Positions 16,699-27,242 of a stretch of DNA of 64,000 bases are shown in pieces. The DNA is taken from NCBI RefSeq assembly GCF_022698145.1, contig NZ_JALDAX010000002.1, positions 496,001-560,000 of the forward strand. Direction: 5' to 3'. The position numbers and the translations under genes were made by a program. The notes beneath the pieces were generated by a model that searched no databases, was not told the DNA's origin, and saw only the letters and a list, made by a program, of their open reading frames with translations. Position 1 is the first letter of the stretch; each line of letters opens with the position of its first letter. The stretch is from Streptomyces spinosisporus. Lineage in GTDB: Bacteria > Actinomycetota > Actinomycetes > Streptomycetales > Streptomycetaceae.

Positions 16699-17214
16699 TT
16701 ACGAGGTTTTTGCCGCCCCGGACGCCGTGGACGGTGTGGTCGCCGCGTCCCGGCACAGCAGCCTGAGCGAGCCGTCCCCGTAGTAGCAGCGCCGGGCCTC
16801 GTCGATCGGGTCCCACATCCGCCCGTCGGGCGTCCGGATCCAGTGCTGCCCGCTCACCGACCACCACTCGGCGCCGGTCTGACGGCTGATCACCTCGCCC
16901 GCGTACGCCCCGAACCCGCGCAGCACGGTCTCCACCGCGGCGTAGGGTGCCTCCTCCCGCCGTATGCCCTCGATCATCCGGTCGACGCGCCACAGGCTCT
17001 GCACCGAGTAGTCGAGGCGCAGCCGCGCCCCCTCGCGCATCGCCGCGACGGCGTCCGCCGCCCACCGCACGGGCTTCGTCGCCGCGTTCGGCCTGGTCTC
17101 GTGGAAGGTAGTCACATACACAGGAGCGGGGCCGGCGTGCCGGACGTCACAGGCATCCGCCGGGTTTTCCGAGACCGGCGCAGGACCGCCCCAGCGCCGC
17201 CGCAGGACACTCAC
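16699..17214 (-). CDS. Uncharacterised protein
   Basis: 171 residues, GTG 17214 with GGGAG 4-5 nt upstream. Not recognised. Visible: Trp-rich middle (TGAEWWSVSGQHWIRTPDGRMWDP, two Trp pairs near 120-140), a Cys in ARRCYYGDGSLRLLCRD near the C-terminus, and a Thr/Ala-rich tail. No TM or signal. Divergent from the DUF1877-like gene. Codon bias supports it as a real gene. Confidence 0.6.
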   Translation of the reverse strand: MSVLRRRWGGPAPVSENPADACDVRHAGPAPVYVTTFHETRPNAATKPVRWAADAVAAMREGARLRLDYSVQSLWRVDRMIEGIRREEAPYAAVETVLRGFGAYAGEVISRQTGAEWWSVSGQHWIRTPDGRMWDPIDEARRCYYGDGSLRLLCRDAATTPSTASGAAKTS

Positions 17215-17282
17215 AGGACTCCCTCAGGTGGGCGTTCCGCCCGGGAGTGACGCTTCGCCCCGTCCGTGCGCTCCTCTCACTG

Positions 17283-17777
17283 ATGAGCATGTACTTCCAT
17301 CTTCGTGCGGTCCCCCCGTCGGCCCTGCGCAACAGCGCGAACTGGCTGCAGCGGCTGTTCGAGGACGACTGGACGACCGTGCGCCGCCGGATCGACAGGC
17401 ACCGCGAGGAGTTCCTGTACCGCCACCACCCCGACCACGACCTCCTCTACGCCGGCTCTCCCCCGCACCACAGCGACGACGGCCCGGGCGCCGACGTGGT
17501 CCTCGGCGGGAGCCCCGTCCCGCACCCCGACCCCGGCCACCCGCCGTTCCTGCTGCTGCCGGCGGCCCGCGCCGCCCAGGTCGCGGCGTTCCTCACCGCC
17601 ACCGACATCGCGGAACTGTGGCAGAACTCCCGCGACACGCTCCTGCCCCGCTACGGCGGCCCCCCGGCCGAGGAGCAGACCCGCACCCTCTTCGCATCCG
17701 TCCACCGCGACCTGACGGCCTTCTACGCGCGGACGGCCGAGTACGGAGACGCGGTGGTGAAGTGCCTGCTCACATGA
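17283..17777 (+). CDS. DUF1877-family protein
   Basis: 164 residues from ATG 17283; no good ribosome site is seen and the frame is open 12 codons further up, but the family begins with MSMYFHLRAVPPS, matching this start. Features: a DLLYAG patch early, then LTATDIAELWQNSRDTLLPRYGG, and a C-terminal helix. Members are small cytoplasmic proteins of unknown role, common and multi-copy in Streptomyces. It stands alone, head-to-head with 16699 and tail-to-tail with 17831. Confidence 0.72.
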   Translation: MSMYFHLRAVPPSALRNSANWLQRLFEDDWTTVRRRIDRHREEFLYRHHPDHDLLYAGSPPHHSDDGPGADVVLGGSPVPHPDPGHPPFLLLPAARAAQVAAFLTATDIAELWQNSRDTLLPRYGGPPAEEQTRTLFASVHRDLTAFYARTAEYGDAVVKCLLT

Positions 17778-17830
17778 CGCGCCTGTCCAGCTGAAGGGCT
17801 TACTCATCCAGCACGCCCCGCGAGGGCGCC

Positions 17831-18418
17831 CTACCCCAGGCGGGCGCGCCGGGCCACGACGGCCTGCAGCACCCGCCGCCCCTCGATCGAGACCTCCAGC
17901 GCCCGGCGCAGCCCGCCCGCACCGTGCCCGGCGAGCACCTCCAGCACGGTGACCTGCCGGCGCAGCTCCGCCGCCACCAACGGCGACATCCCCTCCGTAC
18001 GCCCCTCACGACGCGAGTCCAGCGACGTGTCCTGGTCGTCCACGGAATCCAGCAGACGGTGTATCTGCAGCGCGGCGACCGAGCACGCGTCCGCCCACAC
18101 CCGCACCTTCTCCGCGCACCGGCTGTCCGGCGCCGCGCTCAGCATCCGGCGCGCCAGCACCGCGGCCTCGCCCTCGCCGGACGCCTCACCGGACCCCTCG
18201 GACCCTTCGGACCCTTCGGGCCCGCCGAGCTTCTCGCGCGCCTGCCGGAGCCCCTCGCTCCAGTCGGCGGTGTCATCGGCCTCGGAGAGGCTGGCCCACA
18301 GGGGCCGCAGCACCTCGTCGTCGCCGCCCAGCAGCGGCACGCAGCGATCCAAACAAGCCAACCCGCTGGCCGCCAGGCCGCGTTCGTCGGCCTGAGCGAT
18401 CAGGTCCACCAGGCTCAT
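17831..18418 (-). CDS. Uncharacterised helical protein
   Basis: 195 residues, ATG 18418 with AGGGAGG upstream. Not recognised. It is mostly alpha-helical, with a Gly/Ser/Glu repeat (EGSEGSEGSGEASGEGE, about 72-88) splitting two helical halves, and two Cys-containing helices (LACLDRCVPLLGG and DSRCAEKVRVWADACSVAALQIHRLLD). No signal or TM. Convergent with the DUF1877-like gene. Confidence 0.6.
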   Translation of the reverse strand: MSLVDLIAQADERGLAASGLACLDRCVPLLGGDDEVLRPLWASLSEADDTADWSEGLRQAREKLGGPEGSEGSEGSGEASGEGEAAVLARRMLSAAPDSRCAEKVRVWADACSVAALQIHRLLDSVDDQDTSLDSRREGRTEGMSPLVAAELRRQVTVLEVLAGHGAGGLRRALEVSIEGRRVLQAVVARRARLG

Positions 18419-18514
18419 CCACGCCTCCCTCTGCGGGTCTTATGCCGGGCTCAGCAGGGCGCTTCCCTCACGGAACCCGCATTTCCCCTTACTGCGTGCG
18501 ATCGCCCGGGAGTG

Positions 18515-19018
18515 TCACAGCGGCACCACACCCAGCCGGTCGAGCAGCCGGAAGAAAAGGTTTTCGGCCAACGGGTCCGCGTCGGCGGTCAGTACGTCGA
18601 CCAGTGGGCCCGGCGCCACCTCGTGCCCCGACTCGGCGGCCCAGGCGACCGCCCGGCCCGCGGCGTCGGAGGGGTCCAGGAAGTAGTCCTCCAGCGTGAG
18701 CCCCTCGGTCGCGGCGCCGAGGTACCCGGCCATCGCGGCCCGCGCCAGACAGGTCGTCCACGCCCCGCTCGCGGGCGCCGCCGCCTCGACGACCACGCAG
18801 TCGCTGTCCATGACGTATCCGAAGAGGGCGGGCGCCCCGGTCTCCTCGGCGAGGACGTTCATGTTCCCGACCTCGCCGTCCCCACTCGGGTACTCCCACA
18901 CCTGCCAGCCGCCCGGCGCCTCGGTCCGCAGCTCCATGCCCTTGGCGCCCGACAGCGCGTCGAGCTCGGCGAGCGGCCGCTCGCTGCGGCCCACGACCAG
19001 ATACCCCCAGTAGCCCAT
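18515..19018 (-). CDS. Uncharacterised SUKH/immunity-like small protein
   Basis: 167 residues from ATG 19018 (GGGGGAACGGG upstream); the frame extends 28 codons higher without support. It starts MGYWGYLVVGRSERPL and has GGWQVWEYPSGDGEVGNMNVLAEETGAPALFGYVMDSDC, a beta-rich pattern, followed by helices and TLEDYFLDPSD. This type is recurrent in Streptomyces next to sdh. I do not know its function; resemblance to SMI1/KNR4 immunity proteins is weak and speculative. Confidence 0.6.
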   Translation of the reverse strand: MGYWGYLVVGRSERPLAELDALSGAKGMELRTEAPGGWQVWEYPSGDGEVGNMNVLAEETGAPALFGYVMDSDCVVVEAAAPASGAWTTCLARAAMAGYLGAATEGLTLEDYFLDPSDAAGRAVAWAAESGHEVAPGPLVDVLTADADPLAENLFFRLLDRLGVVPL

Positions 19019-19124
19019 GTCCCGTTCCCCCACGGCTCGTCGGCTTCGGCTCAGCGCCGAATACACCACAGCCGTACGCCTGTTCGCAGCCGTATGCCGC
19101 AACAGGCCCGGGTCGCGGGCTCGC

Positions 19125-20780
19125 TCAGCGCAGCCGGTCCGCCAGCGCCCGGAACTGCGGCCAGGTGAGCGCGGGTTTGCGCGGGTCCCACAGCTTCTGG
19201 ACCGTCGCCCGCAGCGGCATCCGGATCCCGGCCGCGACCTGGTCCTGCGTCTGGGATCCGGCGAGGTCGCACCAGACCGCGAAGGACCCGCCGAGGATCT
19301 GCGCGTCGTACTTCGCCGGCACCGCCTGCGTGCCGCGCACCACGCGCGGGGTCCACTGCTCGTAGATCCGCTCCCCGGTCGGGTACACGAAGGTGTTCGG
19401 CTGCCCGAGGACGTAGTAGAGGAACTCGTCGTTGTAGTTGACGAGCTTGCGCCCGGCGCTCAGATACGCCACCGGCTGCCGCGCCCCGATCTCCTTGCCG
19501 GTCCAGTACGCCACCTGCAGGTCCTTGTCCGGCTGCACGGAGGTCCCGGCGTAGAAGCCGTCGTTCCAGGCCCGCATCGTGCGGTCGTGGGCGCGGACGG
19601 TGTCTGCACGGTCGTTCAGCCAGCCCGTCGTGAGGTCGGAGACGGTGCCCCCGGAGCCGTAGGCGCTCCTGGCGGCCGCGGCCAGCTGCGGGTAGGACGC
19701 CGACGGGTTGGACACCATCAGCGCCTGGTACTCGTCGCCACCGAGGTTCCACTGCCCGCCGGGGAAGAGGTCCGCGTACTCGTTCAGCAGGTCGTCGACG
19801 AGGTCGGCTGCGGCCGGCTTGGAGATGTCGACGGCCCCGCGCGCCGCCACCCCCTGCGTGTTGCGCAGCTGCAGATCGGGGTGGGCGGCGATCACGGCAC
19901 CGAGGTGCCCGGGCGAGTCGATCTCCGGCACGACGGTGATGTGCCGGCTCGTCGCGAGGTCGACGATCTTCTTGACCTCGGCCTTCGTCAGATGCTGCTT
20001 GGAGACGATCTCGGGATGCGAGTCGGACTCGATCCGGAAGGACTGGTCGTCGGAGAAGTGCAGCCCCAGCTCGTTGAACTTCAGGTCGCCGAGCTCCCGC
20101 ACCCGGTCCTCGATCCAGCCCGCGGTGAAGTACTTGCGGGCGATGTCCAGGTTGAACCCGCGCACCGGCTTGGCCGGCTCGTCCTTCACGACCCCCTCGG
20201 GCGCCGTGCCGCCGTCGTGCACCTCCTGCTTGAGGGTGCGCGTGCCGTAGAAGACGCCCGCGTCGGCGGGCCCGCTGATGACCACCCGCCCGCCGCGCAC
20301 GGTCATCGTGTACGACTCCGGGTCCGCCCCCTCGTCGTCGCCCAGCGCCAGCCGTACGTCCCCCGCCCTGACGTCGTCCTTCTCTCCCGCGTACGTCATC
20401 CCCAGCTCACCGGCGATCAGCCGGCCCTCGTCGGCCAGGTCGGCGTCGCTGACCACCACGCGGGCACCGCGCGCCGGACGCCAGCCGGGGCCGCGCGCCG
20501 CGGTGTGGGAGCGCACCGCGGGGATGGTGGCGGGCGCCTTGGACAGGGCGTAGGAACGGGTCGGGCTCGGCTTCGGGCTCCCGCCGGAGGTGCCGGGCGA
20601 GTCGGCGCTGCCGCTCGCGGAGGGCTGCCGGCTCGCCGATCCCGCCGGGCCGCTGTCGTCGGCGGAGGCCCAGAAGCCCAGGCCGACCCCGAGCGCGACG
20701 GTCCCGGCGAACGCGCCCGCGACGATCATCCGCCTGTGCCTCACCTTGCGCGCCGGAGGCCGACGCCTGTGCTGACTCAC
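19125..20780 (-). CDS. Secreted beta-N-acetylhexosaminidase (GH20)
   Basis: Protein of 551 residues, GTG 20780. A basic N-terminus and a single hydrophobic segment (about 18-38) act as signal or anchor, followed by a Ser/Pro/Gly linker (42-75), a GH20b-type alpha/beta domain (about 105-200) and the TIM-barrel catalytic domain from RGFNLDIARKYF. The catalytic pair is Asp349-Glu350 in NLGGDEYQ; HFSDDQSFRIE and PEIDSPGHLGA are also present. It cleaves terminal GlcNAc/GalNAc from chitin oligomers or wall glycans outside the cell, by substrate-assisted catalysis through the acetamido group. No local regulator. Confidence 0.93.
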   Translation of the reverse strand: MSQHRRRPPARKVRHRRMIVAGAFAGTVALGVGLGFWASADDSGPAGSASRQPSASGSADSPGTSGGSPKPSPTRSYALSKAPATIPAVRSHTAARGPGWRPARGARVVVSDADLADEGRLIAGELGMTYAGEKDDVRAGDVRLALGDDEGADPESYTMTVRGGRVVISGPADAGVFYGTRTLKQEVHDGGTAPEGVVKDEPAKPVRGFNLDIARKYFTAGWIEDRVRELGDLKFNELGLHFSDDQSFRIESDSHPEIVSKQHLTKAEVKKIVDLATSRHITVVPEIDSPGHLGAVIAAHPDLQLRNTQGVAARGAVDISKPAAADLVDDLLNEYADLFPGGQWNLGGDEYQALMVSNPSASYPQLAAAARSAYGSGGTVSDLTTGWLNDRADTVRAHDRTMRAWNDGFYAGTSVQPDKDLQVAYWTGKEIGARQPVAYLSAGRKLVNYNDEFLYYVLGQPNTFVYPTGERIYEQWTPRVVRGTQAVPAKYDAQILGGSFAVWCDLAGSQTQDQVAAGIRMPLRATVQKLWDPRKPALTWPQFRALADRLR

Positions 20781-20935
20781 GCTGCCAACCTAAGACCCCC
20801 GGGCACCACGATGGGTCCACCACCCGTTCCTAAACTCTCCCGTGCGGGTGAAATTCGGGCATCCGTCGGACACGTCATGCCCACTCTCGATAACGTGACG
20901 TCACACCTCCCACAGCATCCTCTGCCGAAACCCAC

Positions 20936-21514
20936 GTGACGCCCACACACCTTCCTGGCCGAGTCGCCGCCATACCGGCGCTGCCCGAGCAGACACGCAC
21001 ACCACCGTCCACGAACGCGCTGGAGAAGTTCAACACCGCACCCGTGGACGAGGTCCGGCGTCTCCTCCTCACCTGCCTGCGCAGCCTCAGCTGGTCCCAG
21101 CGGATCACGGCCCACCGCCCCTACCCGGACCTCGACTCCCTCCTCGCCGCCTCCGACGAGGCGGCCTACGACCTCTCCCCCGCCGACCTCGCCGAGGCCC
21201 TGGCCGGCGAGACACTCCCGGCCCTCCCCGAGGAGACGTACGCGGCCGCGCACACGGCGCTCGGCGCGGCGCACGCGGCCTACGAGGCCCGCTTCGGACA
21301 CGCCTTCGTCATCTGCGTCGGGGACGCACCCCCCGGCGAGTACCTCGACCGCATCCTCGAAGGCATCCGGTCACGGCTGACGAACGATCCGGAGGAGGAG
21401 CGGGTGGTGGCGGCCGAGGAGCTGCGGCGGCTGGCCCGGGAGCGCCTGGTGCGCCACCTCACAGGGACACTCGGCACACATCAGGGCATCCCGCCCGGCG
21501 GCCCGCGCCCCTGA
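20936..21514 (+). CDS. OHCU decarboxylase (UraD)-like protein lacking the usual His-Pro motif
   Basis: 192 residues from GTG 20936; no ribosome site is visible, and homology begins near NALEKFNTAPVDEVRRLLLTC (about 29). The UraD fold markers are TALGAAHAAYEARFGHAFVICVGD (about 106-130) and SRLTNDPEEERVVAAEELRRLARERL. In true 2-oxo-4-hydroxy-4-carboxy-5-ureidoimidazoline decarboxylases a conserved HP with catalytic His precedes the Glu; here that place reads ALAGETLPALPEE and the His is absent. Probably a diverged paralogue without full activity. It is not in a purine-degradation cluster; it precedes sdh. Confidence 0.75.
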   Translation: MTPTHLPGRVAAIPALPEQTRTPPSTNALEKFNTAPVDEVRRLLLTCLRSLSWSQRITAHRPYPDLDSLLAASDEAAYDLSPADLAEALAGETLPALPEETYAAAHTALGAAHAAYEARFGHAFVICVGDAPPGEYLDRILEGIRSRLTNDPEEERVVAAEELRRLARERLVRHLTGTLGTHQGIPPGGPRP

Positions 21515-21671
21515 GCCATACGCGTGCCACTTTGATCACACCGGTAGGCCCCACGTAAGGCCGACGCCATGGCCTGAGTACGATGCTGGGGGCCGGTGGA
21601 CCGTACCCGGCCGGGCCCGACCGACAGCACAAGCCGGCGCGGCCCCAATCCCCGCTCCCGGAGGGACTTCC

Positions 21672-22052
21672 GTGCCGGCTGGAACGCTGTACCGCGGCCG
21701 GGAAGGAATGTGGTCCTGGGTGGCTCACCGAGTCACCGGCGTCCTCATCTTCTTCTTCCTGTTCGTTCATGTGCTGGACACTGCTCTCGTCCGTGTCTCC
21801 CCCGAGGACTACGACAAGGTCGTAGCCACGTACAAGACCCCGATCGTCGCCGTGCTGGAGTACGGCCTCGTCGCCGCCATCCTCTTCCACGCACTGAACG
21901 GCCTGCGCGTCATCGCCGTCGACTTCTGGTCGAAGGGTCCGCGCTACCAGAAGCAGATGCTCTGGACCGTCGTCGGCCTGTGGGTCGTGCTGATGCTCGG
22001 GGCGATCTACCCCGTCCTCGGCCACGCCGCTCGTGAACTGTTCGGGAGCTGA
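21672..22052 (+). CDS. sdhC: Succinate dehydrogenase cytochrome b556 subunit
   Basis: 126 residues, GTG 21672 with GGAGGG upstream. Three TM helices; SWVAHRVTGVLIFFFLFVHVLD carries the conserved Ser/His-Arg pair near the quinone site and His73 in LFHALNG is the likely heme ligand. It anchors the SdhAB dimer to the membrane. First gene of sdhCDAB, about 157 bp after the upstream gene; the promoter must lie in that gap but no strong match was identified. Confidence 0.95.
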   Translation: MPAGTLYRGREGMWSWVAHRVTGVLIFFFLFVHVLDTALVRVSPEDYDKVVATYKTPIVAVLEYGLVAAILFHALNGLRVIAVDFWSKGPRYQKQMLWTVVGLWVVLMLGAIYPVLGHAARELFGS

Positions 22053-22057
22053 CACCG

Positions 22058-22540
22058 ATGGCCACCACTGAAACCACCGCTTCCGGGATCGGCCCCGTCG
22101 AGGGCGGCTCCGTCTACAACGTCGACAACCCGGCGCCGCTGATCGAGGCGCCGCGCAAGCGCACCAAGAAGACCCCGAAGTCGACCCGGGGCAACTTCGA
22201 GATGGCCGCCTGGCTCTTCATGCGCCTGTCCGGCGTCGTGCTGGTCGTCCTGGTCATCGGCCACCTGCTGATCCAGCTCGTGCTGGACGGCGGTGTCTCC
22301 AAGATCGGCTTCGCCTTCGTGGCCGGCCGCTGGGCCTCCCCCTTCTGGCAGGTCTGGGACCTGCTGATGCTGTGGCTCGCGATGCTGCACGGCGCGAACG
22401 GCCTGCGCACGGTGATCAACGACTACGCGGAGCGCGCGAACACCCGGCTGTGGCTCAAGGGCCTGCTCTACACGGCCACGGTGTTCACCATCCTGCTGGG
22501 CACGCTGGTGATCTTCACCTTCGACCCGAACATCCGCTAG
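22058..22540 (+). CDS. sdhD: Succinate dehydrogenase membrane anchor subunit
   Basis: 160 residues, ATG 22058, only 5 bp after sdhC. A polar N-terminus with a Lys/Arg/Thr cluster (33-44) precedes three TM helices. AWLFMRLSGVVLVVLVIGHLLIQ and MLHGANGLRTVIND (His111) match the anchor/heme-quinone family. Forms the membrane domain with SdhC and passes electrons to menaquinone. Confidence 0.95.
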   Translation: MATTETTASGIGPVEGGSVYNVDNPAPLIEAPRKRTKKTPKSTRGNFEMAAWLFMRLSGVVLVVLVIGHLLIQLVLDGGVSKIGFAFVAGRWASPFWQVWDLLMLWLAMLHGANGLRTVINDYAERANTRLWLKGLLYTATVFTILLGTLVIFTFDPNIR

Positions 22541-22573
22541 GCGCACGGGACTGAGGGACTGAGAGAAACACCC

Positions 22574-24327
<1,754 letters not shown>

Positions 24328-24328
<1 letters not shown>

Positions 24329-25092
24329 TGGCTACCCCTGTTCTGGACAAGGTGGAGGCGGAGGCCGCGGCCTCCTCGCACCTGATCACGGTCACCTTCC
24401 GGGTCCGCCGTTTCAACCCGGAGGTCTCGGCCGAGGCGACCTGGGAAGACTTCCAGCTGGAGATCGACCCCAAGGAGCGCGTCCTCGACGGTCTGCACAA
24501 GATCAAGTGGGACGTCGACGGCACGCTGACCTTCCGCCGCTCCTGCGCGCACGGCATCTGCGGCTCCGACGCGATGCGGATCAACGGCAAGAACCGCCTC
24601 GCCTGCAAGACGCTGATCAAGGACATCAACCCCGAGAAGCCGATCACGGTCGAGCCCATCAAGGGCCTGACGGTCCTGAAGGACCTGGTCGTCGACATGG
24701 AGCCGTTCTTCCAGGCGTACCGGGACGTGATGCCCTTCCTGATCACGAAGGACACCAACGAGCCCACGCGTGAGCGTCTGCAGTCGGCCGAGGACCGCGA
24801 GCGCTTCGACGACACCACGAAGTGCATCCTCTGCGCCGCCTGCACCTCCTCGTGCCCGGTCTTCTGGAACGACGGCCAGTACTTCGGTCCGGCGGCCATC
24901 GTCAACGCGCACCGCTTCATCTTCGACTCGCGCGACGAGGCCGGCGAGCAGCGCCTGGAGATCCTCAACGACAAGGACGGCGTCTGGCGCTGCCGCACGA
25001 CCTTCAACTGCACGGACGCCTGCCCGCGCGGCATCGAGGTCACGAAGGCGATCGCCGAGGTGAAGAAGGCACTGATCACGCGCCGCTTCTAA
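24328..25092 (+). CDS. sdhB: Succinate dehydrogenase iron-sulfur subunit
   Basis: 254 residues, ATG 24328 overlapping the sdhA stop. Three Fe-S sites are visible: CAHGICGSDAMRINGKNRLAC for [2Fe-2S], CILCAACTSSCP for [4Fe-4S], and CTDACPRGIEV with the upstream Cys for [3Fe-4S]. It relays electrons from SdhA to the membrane quinone site. Last gene of the operon; a strong terminator follows within 33 bp. Confidence 0.97.
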
Positions 25093-25124
25093 TTTTTCGC
25101 CACACCCAAAACAACTGAATCAAC

Positions 25125-25167
25125 AGCCCCGCCTCTGTACAAGGTACGTACGAAGGCGGGGCTATTT
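25125..25167 (+). terminator. Intrinsic terminator of sdhCDAB
   Basis: Perfect 10-bp arms AGCCCCGCCT (25125-25134) and AGGCGGGGCT (25154-25163), 19-nt loop, then ATTTCTA. It begins 33 bp after sdhB. One of the few canonical Rho-independent terminators in the window. Confidence 0.85.
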
Positions 25168-25268
25168 CTACGGACTCTTCCGTATTCCCTCGATGACAGG
25201 TATCTGACACACTGCGGATTTGAAACGCAGCACCTAACAGGAGTCATCCGCTGCGCACTGGGGGAAGC

Positions 25269-25871
25269 ATGAGCCAAGAAATGGTTCCTGCACATGAACT
25301 CGTTCAACGTCCAGCACCTCTCGGGCTGGTGAGAGCTTCCGAAACAGCACTCTTCATAGCCTCACCGCTCCTTTCTGCAGGCTCACTATCCTTGATCGGA
25401 GTAGTGTGCGCAGACGCGAATGAATTCAAGTTCGCGGGACCAGCACTGCTACTGCTCGTGTCGGCAGTAATTGCCCTTCTTCTCAGCATCCAGCTCGGAT
25501 ACCACGCCCGGCAGTGGATCTACAGCTACGAAGAAATCTGCAACTGGACAGCAAGGAAATGCCCCACCAACAGAAGTTTAGAAACCCAAAGCAAGGACTT
25601 CCGCAAGGGGAAGGAAAAACTAGACCGGGCAGGGCTTGCCTACAACGCCGGAACGGTCTTTCTCTCTTTCGCTGTCGCCGCTGCGCTCATCCCTGACCGC
25701 CCGGGAGATCTGACGGTTTGGCGGTGGATTGCGGCAGCATTCGTCACGGCCGCCGCAATCGGCGAATCAATCTGGGCGATCAAGATCTACGCAGGCACCA
25801 TTGGCCAGTTTGACCACCCGACAAAAAGCCACTCTACGCCGCCATCGGAAGGCGGGAATCCTCATGTATGA
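25269..25871 (+). CDS. Uncharacterised four-TM protein in an AT-richer patch
   Basis: 200 residues, ATG 25269 with GGGGGAAG upstream. Not recognised. Two N-terminal TM segments (about 25-48 and 55-76), a hydrophilic loop of about 55 residues (YEEICNWTARKCPTNRS, EKLDRAGLAYNAG), two more TM segments (about 127-147 and 152-172), and a Ser/Pro/His tail. Base composition is far lower in GC than neighbours, with AAA, AAT and GAA codons common, a sign of transfer. It overlaps the next gene by 8 bp, so the two are coupled. The hairpin-TM plus cytosolic loop layout is seen in effector membrane proteins of defence systems, but no named domain is visible. Confidence 0.65.
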   Translation: MSQEMVPAHELVQRPAPLGLVRASETALFIASPLLSAGSLSLIGVVCADANEFKFAGPALLLLVSAVIALLLSIQLGYHARQWIYSYEEICNWTARKCPTNRSLETQSKDFRKGKEKLDRAGLAYNAGTVFLSFAVAAALIPDRPGDLTVWRWIAAAFVTAAAIGESIWAIKIYAGTIGQFDHPTKSHSTPPSEGGNPHV

Positions 25872-26172
25872 CGTTCATCTTCCCGGCCATCCTCTGGGAT
25901 TCGCCGAGTGCCCACTGTGCGAAGCCCGCCCCGTTCCAGAGAACGCGTACTCGTACACAGAGGCGAACGTATGGAGGGAAATACTTCTACGTGGCGACAG
26001 GAACGAAATACACGCATACCTCAAGCATGACCTGCAGACATTTCAGCATTCCGATTACGACGGAAAACCCTGCCCCGCCGAAATATTGCCGGGAGTCGCC
26101 CTAAGGAATCTCAGCGGATACGAGGCGAGGGTGAAGGCCGCGGAACTGCTGGCCATCATTTCACCTCTCTGA
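25864..26172 (+). CDS. Uncharacterised small Cys protein coupled to the four-TM gene
   Basis: 102 residues from ATG 25864, which overlaps the previous stop (ATGTATGA). Not recognised. It has CPLC (about 16-19) and a further Cys (KPCPAEILPG), a His/Tyr/Asp-rich middle, and a helical C-terminus (YEARVKAAELLAIIS). The CPLC might be half of a zinc site or a redox pair. AT-richer codon use like its partner. Convergent with the gene ending at 26176, 3 bp apart. Confidence 0.55.
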   Translation: MYDVHLPGHPLGFAECPLCEARPVPENAYSYTEANVWREILLRGDRNEIHAYLKHDLQTFQHSDYDGKPCPAEILPGVALRNLSGYEARVKAAELLAIISPL

Positions 26173-26175
26173 CTG

Positions 26176-27141
26176 TCACACAGCGTCCGGGTCCTGACCT
26201 TCGCGCGCATCAACGCAATCGTGATCGCCTTCGCCAGTACATGTGCGATCAACCGCATGCCTGTACGGAGTGTCCGGGTGTCCCCGCCCCGCGAAGAATG
26301 CGGAAATTTGTGCGAACAATGCGTGCTCGTGCTCCGGTGTTGGCAGCGGGTAATGAAGCGCCTCCAGCAGATCGAAGCGGTGCAGGTCATAGACCACGTG
26401 CATCAGGCCTGAATACGCCTGCGCCGCGGTGACAGCACCCTTATACGCCACCGCAGCAAGAACCAAGCCTGCGGCACAGAGCCACCAGGCCGACGGTTCA
26501 TCGTAGATTGCTACCGCAGCAACACACGTGAGCACCAAAAAGGACCAGCACAAATTCACCGCCGCATCGAGGGCGTCGCGCGTAGAGCGCAAGGCCTCAG
26601 CGATGCGATCCGAAACCTGCGGGTAGATACGTGGCCAGGAGGTAAGGGTCGTAAGGCCGTAGCGCTCGCCGGCGCTCAGCTCTCCCGCTCTCAAGGCGTT
26701 GCCTAGCGCTGTGGGCAGCAGGGCCTCGGCCGGTGGGCGCACCGCCAGCCGCCGCCGGGCGTCGGCCCGCATCCGGAGCGCGGTGTCCGTCTCGGCCGCT
26801 CGATGGGCCCGTCTGCGCAGCGCGTGCCATCGTCTGCGCTGCATCCGGGCCAGCAGCCCGGCAAGCCCGGCCGTCGCGGGCCAGCGGTCCCAATAGCCTT
26901 CCAGGACCCGCACCGCGCGCACCTGATATGGCTGCAGGAGCAGGCCGAGCACGGACGCCGAGGCGGTGATCACCGCGAAGACACCGAGCGCTGTCATAGG
27001 CTGCCGAGGCCATACAGCGGCCCAGTCGCTGCGGCCGGAGAAGCTTCCCGCACGTATCAGTGCGAGCACTCCGGCGACGAACAGCGCGCAGGGCGCGAAG
27101 TGCACCGACAGCACCCGTCGCACGAAGCCCGTCCTCCCCAT
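26176..27141 (-). CDS. Uncharacterised membrane protein (about four TM)
   Basis: 321 residues, ATG 27141. Not recognised. TM pairs near the N-terminus (about 14-32 and 50-68) and middle (about 197-215 and 220-240) flank a very Arg/Ala-rich cytoplasmic helical region (LLARMQRRRWHALRRRAHRAAE). The C-terminal 80 residues are soluble, with HVVYDLHRFDLLEALHYPLPT and a His/Cys/Asp-rich end. Its topology echoes the four-TM gene at 25269. The 3' part is AT-richer than the 5' part. Confidence 0.6.
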   Translation of the reverse strand: MGRTGFVRRVLSVHFAPCALFVAGVLALIRAGSFSGRSDWAAVWPRQPMTALGVFAVITASASVLGLLLQPYQVRAVRVLEGYWDRWPATAGLAGLLARMQRRRWHALRRRAHRAAETDTALRMRADARRRLAVRPPAEALLPTALGNALRAGELSAGERYGLTTLTSWPRIYPQVSDRIAEALRSTRDALDAAVNLCWSFLVLTCVAAVAIYDEPSAWWLCAAGLVLAAVAYKGAVTAAQAYSGLMHVVYDLHRFDLLEALHYPLPTPEHEHALFAQISAFFAGRGHPDTPYRHAVDRTCTGEGDHDCVDAREGQDPDAV

Positions 27142-27242
27142 ACGCCCCTATGCGCTGTTCAGTATGGGGCTCGGCGCCGGGAACGCGGAGGTCGCTGTCG
27201 GCAATCATCGTTTCCGGCCACCCGCCAGCCTATTCTGACGGC

